Shown here in pieces: positions 21,650 through 33,259 of a stretch of 64,000 bases of DNA. The notes beneath the pieces are model-generated. The model ran no database searches. It saw only the letters and a list, made by a program, of their open reading frames with translations, and was not told the DNA's origin. The stretch is from Heterocephalus glaber (Eukaryota > Chordata > Mammalia > Rodentia > Bathyergidae). Each line of letters begins with the position of its first letter. Positions within the stretch are counted from its first letter, which is position 1. A program made the translations under genes and the position numbers. The stretch is from contig NW_004624778.1 in the NCBI RefSeq assembly GCF_000247695.1, positions 12,045,135-12,109,134 on the forward strand, written 5' to 3'.

Positions 21650-22275
21650 TTATATTACAGCTTTGATAGGCCTACATGAGATACAGTGATTTGTCTATGA
21701 CATTTTAGAGTAGACAAGAGGTACTTACCTGTTTGTTTATTGCTCTGCCAATAGACATGAAAATTTTTTGAAGTGTCCAAGCTCCATCTCTCCCTGCTCG
21801 TTCCTGCCAAACACACTATTCATAACTAATCATATCTTTCACTGAGAAAACAGTAGCAATGCTATTATTACTCCTAAGGTCCTGGCTCTTCAGAACCATA
21901 GCTCCATGTGCCTGTGCAGTGCCTTAACATCTCACTTAATGCTGGTTTCATCACTGCCTGGGACACTACATCATCTGTGGAGCCACCTGTGAATCTTGGC
22001 TGCCAACGAGTCCCTCAAATGCTGTGAGTGCACTTCACTGATGATGGCCACAAATGCAGGTCTCACCCAGACTATGCAGGAGATACTGTGAAGAATAATT
22101 CACTTCCTGGACATATGTGTTAAACTTACTCTCTGAACTTCATAATATTAAACATAAAACAGTACATCTTCTAAACATGTCTTCCCTGCACCCTTGGGCC
22201 ATAATCACCATAGTCTAGCATGTGATCTCTCGCTGTTGATTTTACCCCTGCCTGTCACAATGGCCATCAAAAGGG
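21650..22275. other. Unassigned sequence
   Basis: No gene or confidently classified repeat is seen. Confidence 0.4.
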
Positions 22276-22280
22276 AAGGT

Positions 22281-22490
22281 TTAGCTGGGTGCAGTGGTGC
22301 ACACCTGTAATCCTAGCTACTTAGGAGGCTGAGGCAGGAGGCTCACGCATTCAATGTAAACCTGGGCAATTTAGTGAAACCTTGTCTCAAAATAAATTTT
22401 TTAAAGGGCTGGGATGTAGCTCAGTGGTAGAGTGCTTGCCTAGCATGCACAAGCCCCTGTGTTCAATTCCCTAGTACCTCAAAAAAGGGG
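22281..22490 (+). mobile_element. B1-dID composite SINE, well preserved
   Basis: The B1-like half ('ctgggtgcagtggtgcac', 'ggaggctgaggcaggagg') and the ID half ('ggatgtagctcagtggtaga', 'gtgcttgcctagcatgca') are both nearly complete. Tail: 'gtacctcaaaaaa'. This is the clearest example of the composite in the window. Confidence 0.95.
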
Positions 22491-22494
22491 GGAG

Positions 22495-24515
22495 GGGAGG
22501 CAAGAGCCCTTCAGAGAAAGCTAGAAGAACAGAACAATTTCCACAAAGAATGTCCAACCTTCACTTAGCAAGGCTTCAGACCAACCAGGGAGAGTGTGAT
22601 GTTGCCACATCAACTGGAAGGGCTCATTGATGTTAGGAAACAAAGACTTCAAAGCAAGGGCTCCTCCTCTTAGGAGGAGCTAGAAAAAGCCAACCTCAGA
22701 ATCAACCAGAACTGGGCCCTGTGGTAACCCTGTATGGTCAAGTTCTACAACTCCTTGAGATATCTGGTTGACCCTTTGCATGCACACCAAGGGAGAAATT
22801 GGTCTCCGTGTTCATGAGGGTCACAGTCCAGGTTTTAGTAATGCTTAGAAAATTTCAAGGAAGGAGTAGAATGGAATAGGCAGGTCTAAGACACTGCTCA
22901 GGGACACAGGTCCCACTCACTTTGACCCAGAGGACTGGGTATTGGCCATGGATGGATCTGAGGTGATGCTCTGTTAAGGTGGTCCCATAGGAACCTGGCT
23001 GGATCCATTTAGCATGGGCTAAAAATGCACTTGGATGACCTGCAGTGACATATAAGGAGCTCTGACATACTCTCAGAGAAAATTTTAGATGCCTGAAGAT
23101 AAGGTCCATGTCTCCTCTTTTTCTGATGGGCCTCATGGTGCATAGTATAAAACTCTGAGGATTTAGTAAAACGTACTCAAAAAACATAAGCAAACTTACT
23201 CAATTAGTCACTCAAAAAGCTTTATTGGGGGCCAGCCTCATAATGTTTTTTTAAAAAATCAAGATTTTGACGAATACAAGGAAATATGCAGTACAATCTC
23301 TCTGTCTATGAAAACACTGAGGTTTTTGTTCATTCAGTTGAAGAAAGGGGGTCAAACCTGAAATTAGCAAGGAACCCATCTCCTTTCCTGGGGTTATATA
23401 GTGCCCAGAACTAATAAGGACTTCATAAACAGACGTTGAATGAGTTTTCACATTAAGAGCTTCAGATTATCCTGCTCAGAATATAGATGTTTATTTGGAG
23501 GCTACAGTGAGGTCAGATCACTGTCTGCTTAGTCCTGGGTTTGGCACTGATTAGTGCATAAAAAACAGTAGATAAGATTCATGCCTTTACAGAGCTGATA
23601 AACCCACTGGGGAGAAAGGAAAAATAATCCACAGAAAATAATCCAAGACTCAGATAAGATATTACAGATCTGAGGTTAAATTGTGTGCTTCCAATCACAG
23701 GGTACCTATCTCAAGATACCATGCAGGCTGAGGACAGTTTGCCTAAGGGTTGACTTAATAAGGAAACAAATAGAAAACTCACAGTTGCCTTCTAGGAGCT
23801 TATACCCAGAGCCAGGCCTTAGTAAAACAGATAGCTGGAATGTCTCTGACATTGCTCTAGGATCTTCTGGATTTTGCTGTCCCAGGGTACTAGGACCCTC
23901 TTTCTGGCTACTCAGAGCCTCTTGACCTTTATACCCATGGACAAGCTCACCCTGAGCAACAAATCACACTTGGATCCTACTTCCCACTTGCTCACCTTCA
24001 CCAGCAAAGCTTACCTGCTTCTAGCCCCTTCCTATCAAATGGTATGAGAATCACTTGCTAACTTACATCAAGGAGACATGGAGGGCCACCTCCTTATATG
24101 GAAGTGCTCCATGTAGTTCTCAGCTCTTGGAGAATATGAAGAATTCCTTTCTCCTAATCCCATCTGGCCACTGGGAATTTATAGACAATTAAGGCTGATG
24201 GAAGTCAGAGCCACTCTGAAAAGGCCACTCAGAATGCTGCCACATTTCTTTAATGTCTAGAAAGTCCCTTCACAAAAGTGACAGAACCTTTCATCACGCT
24301 TACAAAGGAATCAGCATTTTCATTTCACCTTTGGAAATAAGATATAAATGGCAATATTATTGATAAGGCTAATCCAAGGATCTATAATCTAAGAACCACC
24401 CCTAATCATGACCTCAGAATTCCTCAACTCTGAGGTTCCCATTAGAGCCTCCAGAGGAGCCTTTAAAATATACCAGTGCCTTGGCTCTGACCCCAGATAT
24501 TCTGTTGTTGGGTTT
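22495..24515. other. Long stretch without recognised gene or repeat
   Basis: About 2 kb of mixed-composition sequence with short frames on both strands. A perfect 9-bp stem hairpin lies at 22,660-22,680. I see no splice-flanked coding frame. Confidence 0.4.
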
Positions 24516-24519
24516 GTTT

Positions 24520-24605
24520 GGGGGTTTTTTTGGTACTGGGGATTGAACTCAGGTCCTTGTGCTTTCAAGGCAGGCAGCAGAACCACTGAGCTAAATCCCC
24601 GGCCC
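24520..24605 (-). mobile_element. ID SINE, antisense
   Basis: The ID complement has 'ggtactggggattgaac' and 'accactgagctaaatcc'. The flanks 'ctgaccccagatattct' (24,487) and 'ctgaccccagctgttct' (24,605) form the target-site duplication, with the T-rich tail between. Confidence 0.95.
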
Positions 24606-24705
24606 TGACCCCAGCTGTTCTAATACAACTGGTTTCTGTTGGATCCTGGACACTAGCATTTTTTTAAGTGCATCAGATGGTTCCAGGGATTCAGAAGCCC
24701 TCTAG

Positions 24706-24875
24706 GCTGGGCGTGGTGGTACAGGCTTGTAATCCTAGTTACTTGGGAGGCAGGAGGATTGCAAGTTCAAGATCAGTCTGGATAACTTACTGAAACCCTG
24801 TCTCAAAATAAAATAAATAAAGTCTGGGAAATGTTATCTCAGCGCTCCTTGGGTTCAATTCCCATTACCACAAAG
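24706..24875 (+). mobile_element. B1-dID composite SINE
   Basis: The B1-like half ('gctgggcgtggtggtaca', 'gaaaccctgtctcaaaat') is joined to a shortened ID half ('gggttcaattcccattacc'). Confidence 0.9.
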
Positions 24876-24889
24876 ACAGCAGGAGAGAG

Positions 24890-25760
24890 AGAACCATTCT
24901 AATCCCCCCACTTCTCATGACTTTATCCACGAAAAGATGACAGCTAGAGAAGAAAGGTGACAAGCCCTGTCCAGGCTCACAAAGCCAGGTGGGGGCTGAG
25001 GCAGCTCCAGAGCCTCGGCCCCTGATTCCTGCTCAGACACTTTCATCTTCTCCAGTGTTGTGAGTGAGGGCTGATGAGACTCTTCCTGGGTGTACTCTGC
25101 TCGGGGTGGGATGGAGGGAAAGACCAAGTGCGCTGGAGGCCTGGGGGAAGGAGAGGAAGGAGAAAGTTTGCCCCACTTTATGAGAATAGAAGCAACCACT
25201 TTACCAGTTTGCACAGCCTCCAGCAAGGGAAGAAGAAAGTAGTTTAGTCCTAAGGTTACACTCCGTGGTCATTGTTGCAGCTTCCACTGTCAACAGCTTT
25301 GTATTGCTGTGAATGTTACCGCAGTCCTGAAACCCAGCTACAGTTCCCACCTCTGAAAAGGCCACATTGGGCCTGGCCTGCTCCTTTCCCCTGCCGAGAC
25401 ACAAAAACAGCCACTCCTGGGGGACATTCATGCTGAAAGGGCCCAGTGTCTTAGAGGCTGCATATAATACCCAATTATCCTCCAGCTCCCCCAGGGAGAG
25501 AATGGAGAGGTGAGGGCTTTCAAAAGCCAGCATCCCTCCAGGCTCCATTATGGGGAGCCTCACACAGCCGCCTTTCTCTAGAGGCCCAGGAGGTCACGGG
25601 CCATTGGCCATGGGGCCACAGAGCAGCCTCTCTCCCTGTCTCAATCCAAGCAGGGAACCCCAGCTTCCATTCTTAGCTACAGAAAGAAAGACAGAGGGCC
25701 TTGCTGCAGAAACTGAGCACCTCATAGAGATGCTTTCTGGCTAACTCCACCAAGCACTTT
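24890..25760. other. Repeat-free GC-richer block
   Basis: No repeats are recognised in about 870 bases. The minus strand has two consecutive frames (103 codons at 24,915-25,226 and 120 codons at 25,201-25,563), the second running through tryptophan- and leucine-containing sequence with no recognised domain. It could hold a lineage-specific transcript or a regulatory element. Neither can be shown from sequence alone. Confidence 0.3.
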
Positions 25761-26249
25761 GGACAAACCCACAGAGAGGTCCAAGAATGCTCTGAGGTCT
25801 GTAAACCCCTTTCAACTGTCCCTGAGCTACAGTCCCACACATTGTCCCCTACTGTCTTTCCTGCTCATCACACTCTTCTGGGGTTTCCTCTCTGCTCTGT
25901 CTCTCAACCACATTAGCAAGTCCTTGAGGACAGGAAAGACACCCTCTTTATGGCTAATTTTGCTTTCCTTCAGCCATTAACGCATGCTGAGCTCACGATA
26001 AATCCGATGCAATAAAGTCCCAAATAGAGGTGCCTAGCAGATATTAGGAGAAAAGACGTTTCCTCGGCCTCCAAATTTGAATCTCTGGGCTTTATCCCCC
26101 TCCTTCTTTTTAACTCTGGAAATACTTAAGTTTTTAACAGTGAGCATATGAGTCATGAGAAGCATTTATCTTACATTCCACAAGTATTTACAGGAAGGAG
26201 TAGCTTATAATATTTAAGGGTATGCAACCCTAATGCCAAAAGTTTGAGT

Positions 26250-26440
26250 TACAGCTCTGGAACTTACTACCTTGGCTATGTAGGGGAAGTAATTTAGCCT
26301 TTCTCAGGCTCGAGTTCTTCATTTGTAAAATGGAGGTAATATTAGTGCCTAGATCCTTGATTTGTTATGACAACTAAATGACATAATGGGAGTGATGTTC
26401 TTAGTATGGTTTCTGGCACATAGTAAATGCTAACTCCTAC
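26250..26440 (+). mobile_element. MIR SINE, sense
   Basis: The MIR core is clear: 'ggaagtaatttagcctttc', 'tcttcatttgtaaaatgga' and 'ggcacatagtaaatgctaac'. Confidence 0.9.
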
Positions 26441-27475
26441 ATCTTTTGGCCAACATGGTGCAAGGGGGCATACAGAGGAGAATAAAGCAAATGTATCACT
26501 TTAAGACTTGCAATTTGTGGAGAAGCAGACCCATAAAGAGCCTCACAGTAAGGTTCTAACTGCGATATGGAGATATGGACAGGTTATTTTAGGGAGTTGA
26601 TGACAAGAAGCCCAATCAGACTTCCTCAAAGGAAGTAAGGACTGAGCGCAGGATGCCAAGAGGGCTGGAGGGAATGGCAGTCCAGGGAGTGGAGCTGAAT
26701 GAACCAAGGTACAAGAGCTAGGTCAAAAACTAGCCTATTAAGTGCATGCATGGGGAAGGAGGGGATTGGTATTTGATATTGCTGGAACATTCAACAGAAG
26801 ACAGGAAGTAGCACCCAATGTGCAATTCACCAGTTACCTCCTTTCCGTTATCACTGGTGGTGGGCAACAGAGGTGCCTTAGTGTGAGAGATGCAAGGACT
26901 GAATAACTCCTTGGTGTCTGTTGCCACTTGCTTTAGGAAGCATGTTCCTGAAGGATAGGAAAGAACTGAAAGATGGACTCTGCTTGAAGTCTTGCACAAT
27001 TAACAGTGGTACGACAAGCCCTGCATCAGCACTGAGCCTGCAAGACTGAATGGGGCCCCTCAGGCCAGGGTTATCACCCCAACCAAGAAACCCACTGGGC
27101 AAAGGTCTGGAAGAGGATCTATGTCTCAGGTGAGCCTCCTGGCTCCTGCCTTGTTAGAAGCCTACAGCTGTAATTCAGTGGTTGCCTGTCCTGGTCACTG
27201 CAGACCTCTCTATACACCACACTGAAGGATAAATTCACCAAGTTCAAGGACTCAGTGGTGTAGGAGTGCTCTTTTATGCTCCTTTGCAGGGGCTGGGGCC
27301 ATGTCTGCATGTCAGACTCCTCCCCCCACTACTATATAAGGAAATGCTTCTGCACTAGATCATATACCTTCTGGTTCTATTATGCACTGCATCATGGGGC
27401 CTGCCACTGCCACCAAGAGTGATGGATACATAAAGGTGATAAAGGAAAGGTAATGCACTCACCCTCTGACATTAG
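26441..27475. other. Unassigned sequence
   Basis: Parts of 26,560-26,760 resemble old L2-like sequence but cannot be assigned firmly. No exon is supported. Confidence 0.35.
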
Positions 27476-27477
27476 AC

Positions 27478-27690
27478 AGTCCTGAGTTGGGGTCTCAGTT
27501 CTATCTCTTATAAAACACACAAATTGGTAATCTGTACAAGCCTATTTCCTCCTTTATAAAATGGAAATGATAGAATAGCAATCACACAGGGGTTTGGGGA
27601 GGATTTAATGACATAATGCATGTAATAATTTTGTACACATTAAATATTCAAGAGGTTAACCACTATTATTGCTAATGTTATTGTTATTCA
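27478..27690 (+). mobile_element. MIR SINE, sense
   Basis: The MIR signature is present: 'cctcctttataaaatggaaa', 'gggaggatttaatgacata' and a terminal 'attattgctaatgttatt'. Confidence 0.88.
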
Positions 27691-27719
27691 AGGATTAGTG
27701 CTATAACCCCATTCATGAG

Positions 27720-28060
27720 TTGCAGTCTGTATTGCCTATCAACTTGGATAGGTTTTGGAGACACTAAGGCAAATAAGAGATAGCTTTTATCTCCAGGGAT
27801 TTATAGTTTAGTGGTGGGAGGAGATGAATAAAACGATGTCATAAATCAAGGAATAAGTTTTATAGTAGAGGTAAGAATGGGAGATGTGGGAACCCGGAGG
27901 GAGTTTAACCAATGTGGCGGTGGGGAGCAGGCAGCAGTTAATTGCTTCCTGGAGGATGCAGCTGGAAGATGGAGTCCTCAATGATAGGGAATATAAAGCC
28001 AGGGAAGGGGTCAAATGAACAATAGCTCAGGAGAATGTTCCAGGTAGTGAGAACGAGGTA
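27720..28060 (+). mobile_element. Possible L2 LINE fragment
   Basis: The blocks 'agacactaaggcaaataag', 'agggatttatagtttagtgg' and 'aataaaacgatgtcataaa' are like diverged L2 3' sequence. Assignment is tentative. Confidence 0.4.
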
Positions 28061-28339
28061 ATCATTACATCTGCTGGCAAGTCTAACCCACAGAATATCC
28101 TAGCAATAAAAGGAAAATGTAGTTTGGTGACCAGAGTGCCATCTGACTTAAAACCTATGCCAGATAGAGGATTTTAATGGCTTGTTATTAGTGAGTGTGG
28201 CAGTGTTCTGGTTGCCTCCAAATTTCCACGTTTGCCTTCTAATCAATAGGACCCCAAGATCATCAGGTGTAACAAATGCCCAGATAAAAATCCATCTCAG
28301 CCTCTCTTGCCAACAAAATATGTACACAAATTCTTTCTC

Positions 28340-28690
28340 TATTTTTTATAATGAACAATTCAAACATGTACAGATGTACAGAAAATTGTGTAAGAACCTC
28401 CAGGTACCCTTCACATAATTTTATAGCTATCAACATTTCACCTTTCTTGTTTTATCCTTTAATGTTTAGCCCTTGTGTTTTTTTTCTAGACTATTTTAGA
28501 GCAAAGGCCAGATGTTATATTATTTCCACTCATAAATAATTCAGTATGTCTCTCCAAGAGCTGAACTTTCTTTTTTTAACATAACCACAATATCAATATC
28601 ATACCTAACAAAATAAACAATAATTCTTTAGTATCATCTAATATGTAGTCTGTGTTCAAATGGAAAATTTCTTTGAGGGGGCTTGGTAGG
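28340..28690 (-). mobile_element. L1 3' UTR (old subfamily), antisense
   Basis: The complement of an L1M-type 3' UTR is readable: 'caggtacccttcacataat', 'gactattttagagcaaagg', 'aattcagtatgtctctcca', 'cataaccacaatatcaata' and 'caataattctttagtatca'. Confidence 0.8.
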
Positions 28691-29002
28691 GAACCAGGTA
28701 TCCCTTTGCCCTTCTTCCCGCTGCCTCTACTGTTATACAATGTTCAGATGACCAGAGAAGTCACCATTGTATGACTAGGACTGACTTTGAGAGTGGAAGC
28801 TATGCTAGGGGGAGGAGCAACAGGAAGATGGAAGGAGCCAGGCCCTGATTACCATACTCATCACTCCAACAAAAGACTAGGTAACTCTGGATTACGTTGT
28901 TTCTCAGTCTTGCCTTTTTTCTTCTTTCTTTCTTTCCTTTTTTTTTTTTTTAACAAAAAGATTTTATTTTTTGAGTGCTTTTAGATTGAGAAAATTTTTT
29001 TT

Positions 29003-29085
29003 CTTTTTTTTGGTACTGGGGATCAAACTTGAGACCTTGCGCTTGTGAGGCAGGTGCCAGAAGCACTGAGCTAAATCCCCGATCT
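29003..29085 (-). mobile_element. ID SINE, antisense, nested in L1
   Basis: The ID complement 'ggtactggggatcaaac' and 'gcactgagctaaatcccc' is flanked by 'tgagtgcttttagatt' and 'tgaatgcttttagatt', a 16-base duplication with one mismatch. Confidence 0.95.
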
Positions 29086-29506
29086 TGAATGCTTTTAGAT
29101 TTACAGAAAAGCTGAGCAGCATGTACAGAGTTCCCTGATTCCCCTTCAGTAGTTCCAAGTTTTCCCCTAGGATTAACATCATGCAGTTATATGGTACATC
29201 TATTATAACTAATGAGCCATTATTAATGATTACTGGGAACATGATTCATAAGAGTATAGTTACTGTGTTGTTAGGTAAGAGTATATTTAGTTCTACAACA
29301 AGATGTCAAATTATCTTATTAACTACATTATTGTTAATAACATCATTGTTTACACTAGAGTTCACTCTTGGTAGTACACATTCTATGGGTTTTGACAAAG
29401 GTGTAATGACATGTATTCACCATTATAGTATCATGCAGACTCGTTTAATTGCCCTCAAAATCCTCTGGACTCTGCTTATTTGTCCCTTCCTATGTGCTTG
29501 CTCATG

Positions 29507-29508
29507 TA

Positions 29509-29550
<42 letters not shown>
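29507..29550. repeat. (TG)n microsatellite
   Basis: About 20 TG units with two CG interruptions. Confidence 0.97.
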
Positions 29551-29551
<1 letters not shown>

Positions 29552-30239
29552 CTGGAAATCTAACTGAACTGATATTTTTACTAATTCTATAGTTTTGCCT
29601 TTTCAAAAATATCATATAGTTAGAATTATACAGTATATCGCTTTCTCAGATTGGCTTCTTTTACTTAGCAATATACATTCTTAGGTTCTCCAGCTCTTTT
29701 TATACTTGACAACTCATTTTTTAAATCACTGAATAATGCACCATTGTCTGGTTATACTACAGTTTGTTTATTCATTCACCTATTGAGAAACATCTTGGTT
29801 GCTTCCAAGTTTTGGCAATTATGAATAAAGCTGCTATAAACATTTATGTGCAGGTTTTGTGTGGACATAAGTTTTCAACTCATTTGGGTAAATGCCAAGG
29901 AGCACGATTACTGAATTGTAAGGTAAGAATATGTTTAGTTCTATAAGAAGCTGCCAAACTTATCTCCCAAAGCAGCTGTACTAATTTCTTTTATTATGTG
30001 AGGAGAAATTTCTATCTTTTTAAAAGCCACTATAATTTGGGTCTCTGTTATTAGCAGCCAAATGCAATTCTTAACTGATACGGTGGGAATGTGCCTACTG
30101 AGGTTCTGATTACGTGCACAGAAATCTTCCACCAACACACCACGATTTTGTCATCTGAACCAAAAAGTCAGAAGAAACTGCTTACCTAATTATGTGTTAT
30201 TATCTATTGACATTGCTTTTTTCTCAAAAGAAGGAGAGA

Positions 30240-30376
30240 TTAAGCCGGGTGTGGTGGCACATGTCTGTAATCCCGGCACTCAGGAGGCTGAGGGAGGAGG
30301 ATCCCAGAGAGTTTGAGGCCAGCCTGGGCTACAAAGGGAGACCCTGCCTCAAAAAACCAAAAAAAAAAAAAAAAGA
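30240..30376 (+). mobile_element. B1 SINE, canonical
   Basis: A complete B1-type element is present: 'gccgggtgtggtggcaca', 'gtctgtaatcccggcactc', 'tttgaggccagcctgggct', ending in poly-A. Unlike most copies here it has no ID half. Confidence 0.95.
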
Positions 30377-30495
30377 AGAAGAAGGAGAGATTGTCAAATG
30401 TGTAACAAATCTATGGTTGTCTCCTATTCTAGCTTTCTACTAGCATTAACAAGATAAGAAAAGTTTGGCTTGTCTTGTTATGTCCTGTTAACAAG

Positions 30496-30919
30496 TTGCT
30501 ACGGCTTAGATCTAGAATGTTCCCCAAAAGTCTCAAGGCCAGAGGAGGAGCTTTCAGAAGGCGATTGGATCATAGGGTGCTATAGTCATCAGTGGATTTA
30601 TCCATGGCTGAGTGCATAGCTGAATGTGTTGTTAGTAAGTGGGGTTGGTTAGAACGTGGGGCCAGGGGTGTGACATGGAAGGATATATTTTTGTCCCTGG
30701 CTTCTTCTCCTCTTTCTCTGCTTTCTGGCTGCCATGGATTGAACAGCTTTCCCTCACCAAGCTTTTCTTCACCTTCACCCTTCCATCATGCCACTTCTGC
30801 CTTAGAGCTAGGAGACCATGGACTAAAACCTCTGAAACCATGAGCCAAAATAAACCTTTTCTTCTTCAAGTTGTTCACATCAGGTACTTTGCCCCAGCAA
30901 TAAAAAAGTGCCTAATACA
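30496..30919 (+). mobile_element. ERVL-MaLR solo LTR, sense
   Basis: The element starts 'ttgctacggcttagatc' and ends 'aaagtgcctaataca', with 'gagccaaaataaacctt' near the end and 'gtgacatggaaggatat' in the middle. It belongs to the same family as the copies at 12,663 and 20,294. Confidence 0.9.
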
Positions 30920-30929
30920 GGAGTTGTCA

Positions 30930-31540
30930 TCAATTGCTTCTTCTTAAGTATTTGTAAGCCATTTGTTTAGTTATTTGTTCCACCTGTCATTGGAATTTCT
31001 CTGGTCTTTATAATTTTACCAAGATTAAGGATAGTGGTTTGATAGTTGAGTCTGCAAATCTGTTCCTACTTGAAATCCTGATATGGTGAAATGAGCAAAT
31101 ATTCCCCACTATCATTATACAGTAATCAAAATCATTTTAGCAACTTGATTTGGTTTCATGCTGAGCAATAGATGTGTTCTGGGGAGCTATATATACATCA
31201 TATTGTTATAAATTAATTCCTATTTTAAGTGAATGGAGAAAGCTCATCACAGAAGAGAATAATTCATTCAACTCCTTTGTAAAGCAAATAATTCCATTAT
31301 ATGAATAATTACCCTCTAATTTAGTTCTCTATGAATATGAAATGTTCAGATATGAGGGTTTTAATGTTTTTTACAGATGCAGATTATAACTGAATATTTG
31401 CTTGTACTCTGTTCCTTTTTTCTTCTTTAAAATCATTATCATCATCATTGTCTTCATTGTTATCTGTTGTCATCACCAGGAAAGCATGAACATTTAAAAA
31501 TCTAGAATTGCATTAGAGGTGGTCCAGCCCATTCATAAAA
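30930..31540. other. A/T-rich unassigned sequence
   Basis: No gene is visible. Parts may be very old L1. An ATC-rich stretch lies near 31,432-31,475. Confidence 0.4.
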
Positions 31541-31544
31541 AGAA

Positions 31545-31760
31545 GGCCTTGCCTATAATCCCAGTGCTCTGGGAAGCTGAGGCAGGAGGGTTGAAAGTTT
31601 AACCCCAGCCTGGGCAACTTAATGGCTTAGTGGAACCCTGTTTCAAAATTGAAAATTTTTTAAAAAGCTGAGGTTGGGGATGTAGCCTAATGCAAAGGCC
31701 CTGGGTACAATCCTCAATGCCACAATAAGAAAGAAAAAAAGAAAGAAAGAAAGAAAGAAA
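31545..31760 (+). mobile_element. B1-dID SINE with (GAAA)n tail
   Basis: The B1-like half ('ggccttgcctataatccc', 'aggcaggagggttgaaag') is joined to an ID half ('ggggatgtagcctaatgc'). The tail has expanded to seven or so gaaa units at 31,728-31,760. Confidence 0.9.
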
Positions 31761-31811
31761 GCCAATGCTAAGGAATCCTACAGCTTCCTCAGTATTCACC
31801 TTCAGTCATAT

Positions 31812-32012
31812 ATAATTATAATCTGGTTATGTGACCTTGAAAATCACCAATAATGTAAACTCTGAGTCTCAGTTTACTCATGAATAAAATGGAGATGATG
31901 ATGGTACATTATTCATAGGGTTGATTTGATGATCAAATGAAAAAACAGATTGCCTATTACATATCACATGCTCAGTTGATGTCAGGTATTATTTTTGCTC
32001 TTGGTAATGGCC
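31812..32012 (+). mobile_element. MIR SINE, sense
   Basis: The MIR core is clear: 'tctggttatgtgaccttga', 'gagtctcagtttactcatg' and 'aaaatggagatgatgatgg'. A run of eleven G follows at about 32,024. Confidence 0.9.
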
Positions 32013-32044
32013 CTATCATTAAATGGGGGGGGGGGTTGGACAGG

Positions 32045-32762
32045 TCCTTATCCTAAAAATAATGATTGTATCACATCCATTAAGATGGCTACTGTTCATA
32101 ACAAACAGATGAAAAATGACAAATACTGACAAGAATGTGGAGAAATTTGAACACTTTTGCACCATTATGGGAATGTGCAGTGGTGCAGCCAACACAGCAA
32201 ACAGGATAATGTTTTCTCAAAAAAAACTAAAATAGAATTATAATCTTAACAATTCCACTTGTGAATAGACACCCAGAATTTACAGCAGGGACTCTGAGAT
32301 ACTGACACACCAGTGTTCATAACAGCATTATTGGAAATAGTAGACAAAAAGTGGAAGTAATCCAAGTGTCCATCAGTGTATGAGGAGGTGAACAAAATAT
32401 GCCATAACATGCAATAGAACATGATTCAGTCTTAAAAAGAAAAGAAAGTCTGACACATGCTCAAAAATGTACAAATCTTAAGGACATCACTAAGTAAAAT
32501 AAGCCTGACACATAATCACAAATACTGTATGATTCCACTTATGCCAGGCACTTGGAGTGGTGAACTTCATAGAGACAGAAGGCAGACTGGTGCCTTCCAG
32601 GGGCTGGGATGGGGAGAGCACAGAGGATTAATATTTGCTGGATATGGTTCCAGTCTTACAACAACATGTGAATGTACTTATTACTACTGAACTATGTGCT
32701 TTACAATGGTTAACATGGTCAATTTTAGTTTTATGAAATTTACTACAATTTTTAAAAGAAAA
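32045..32762 (+). mobile_element. L1 3' end, sense (old subfamily)
   Basis: The plus strand follows the end of ORF2 and the 3' UTR: 'gacaagaatgtggagaaatt', 'gtccatcagtgtatgagg', 'atgattccacttatgcc', 'aacttcatagagacagaag' and 'tgccttccaggggctggg', finishing near 'tttactacaatttttaaaag'. The ORF2 frame is broken. Confidence 0.9.
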
Positions 32763-32767
32763 AAAAA

Positions 32768-32945
32768 GCCAGTATGGCAGCACACATCTGTAATTTCAGC
32801 TGCTTGCAAGGCTGAGTCGGGAGGGTCAAAAGTTCAAGGCCAGTCTGAGCAACTTAGTGGAAAATTAAATTTTTTAATTTAAAAAATAAAATAAAAAGAA
32901 CTAGGGATGTAGCATAGTGCTCCCTGGATTCTGCCTCCAGTACCA
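32768..32945 (+). mobile_element. B1-dID SINE
   Basis: The B1-like half ('gccagtatggcagcacac', 'tcaaggccagtctgagc') is joined to an ID half ('ctagggatgtagcatagtgc') with a short (CA)n end. It inserted directly at the A-rich tail of the L1. Confidence 0.9.
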
Positions 32946-33259
32946 CACACACACAACAAAATACCTGAACTTCCATGATTACGAACTGTCCATACCTAGG
33001 AAATGAGAACATACCAAGGGAAAGGGGATGGTAAGGAATGGAGAGCAGCATTATGGCCAGCCTGGGATGTTCTCAAGTGGAGATGAATCCTCTCAATTCT
33101 TCCCTTCCTACAACTGATGGGTAGGTCACTCAGAATGTGCCTGCATTTCACATCATCTCTCCAGTTAATTCCATGGCCAAGTGCCTTCCCAAAACACAGT
33201 CTAGATTAAAACATGAGACTGGATAACCACAGCTTCCAGAGATGAGCCCTGCCAGAGAA

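Larger units (their letters stand above)
28960..30000 (-). mobile_element. L1 3' region, antisense, with ID and (TG)n interruption
   Basis: The complement of an old L1 includes 'acagagttccctgattccc', 'ggattaacatcatgcag', 'gaataatgcaccattgtc' and 'tatgaataaagctgctata'. An ID SINE (29,003-29,085) and a TG microsatellite (29,507-29,550) lie inside. Confidence 0.82.

Noticed and set aside
32457..32690. 77-codon plus-strand frame with a protein-like look
   Set aside because: It lies wholly within the L1 3' region and is a by-product of the repeat.
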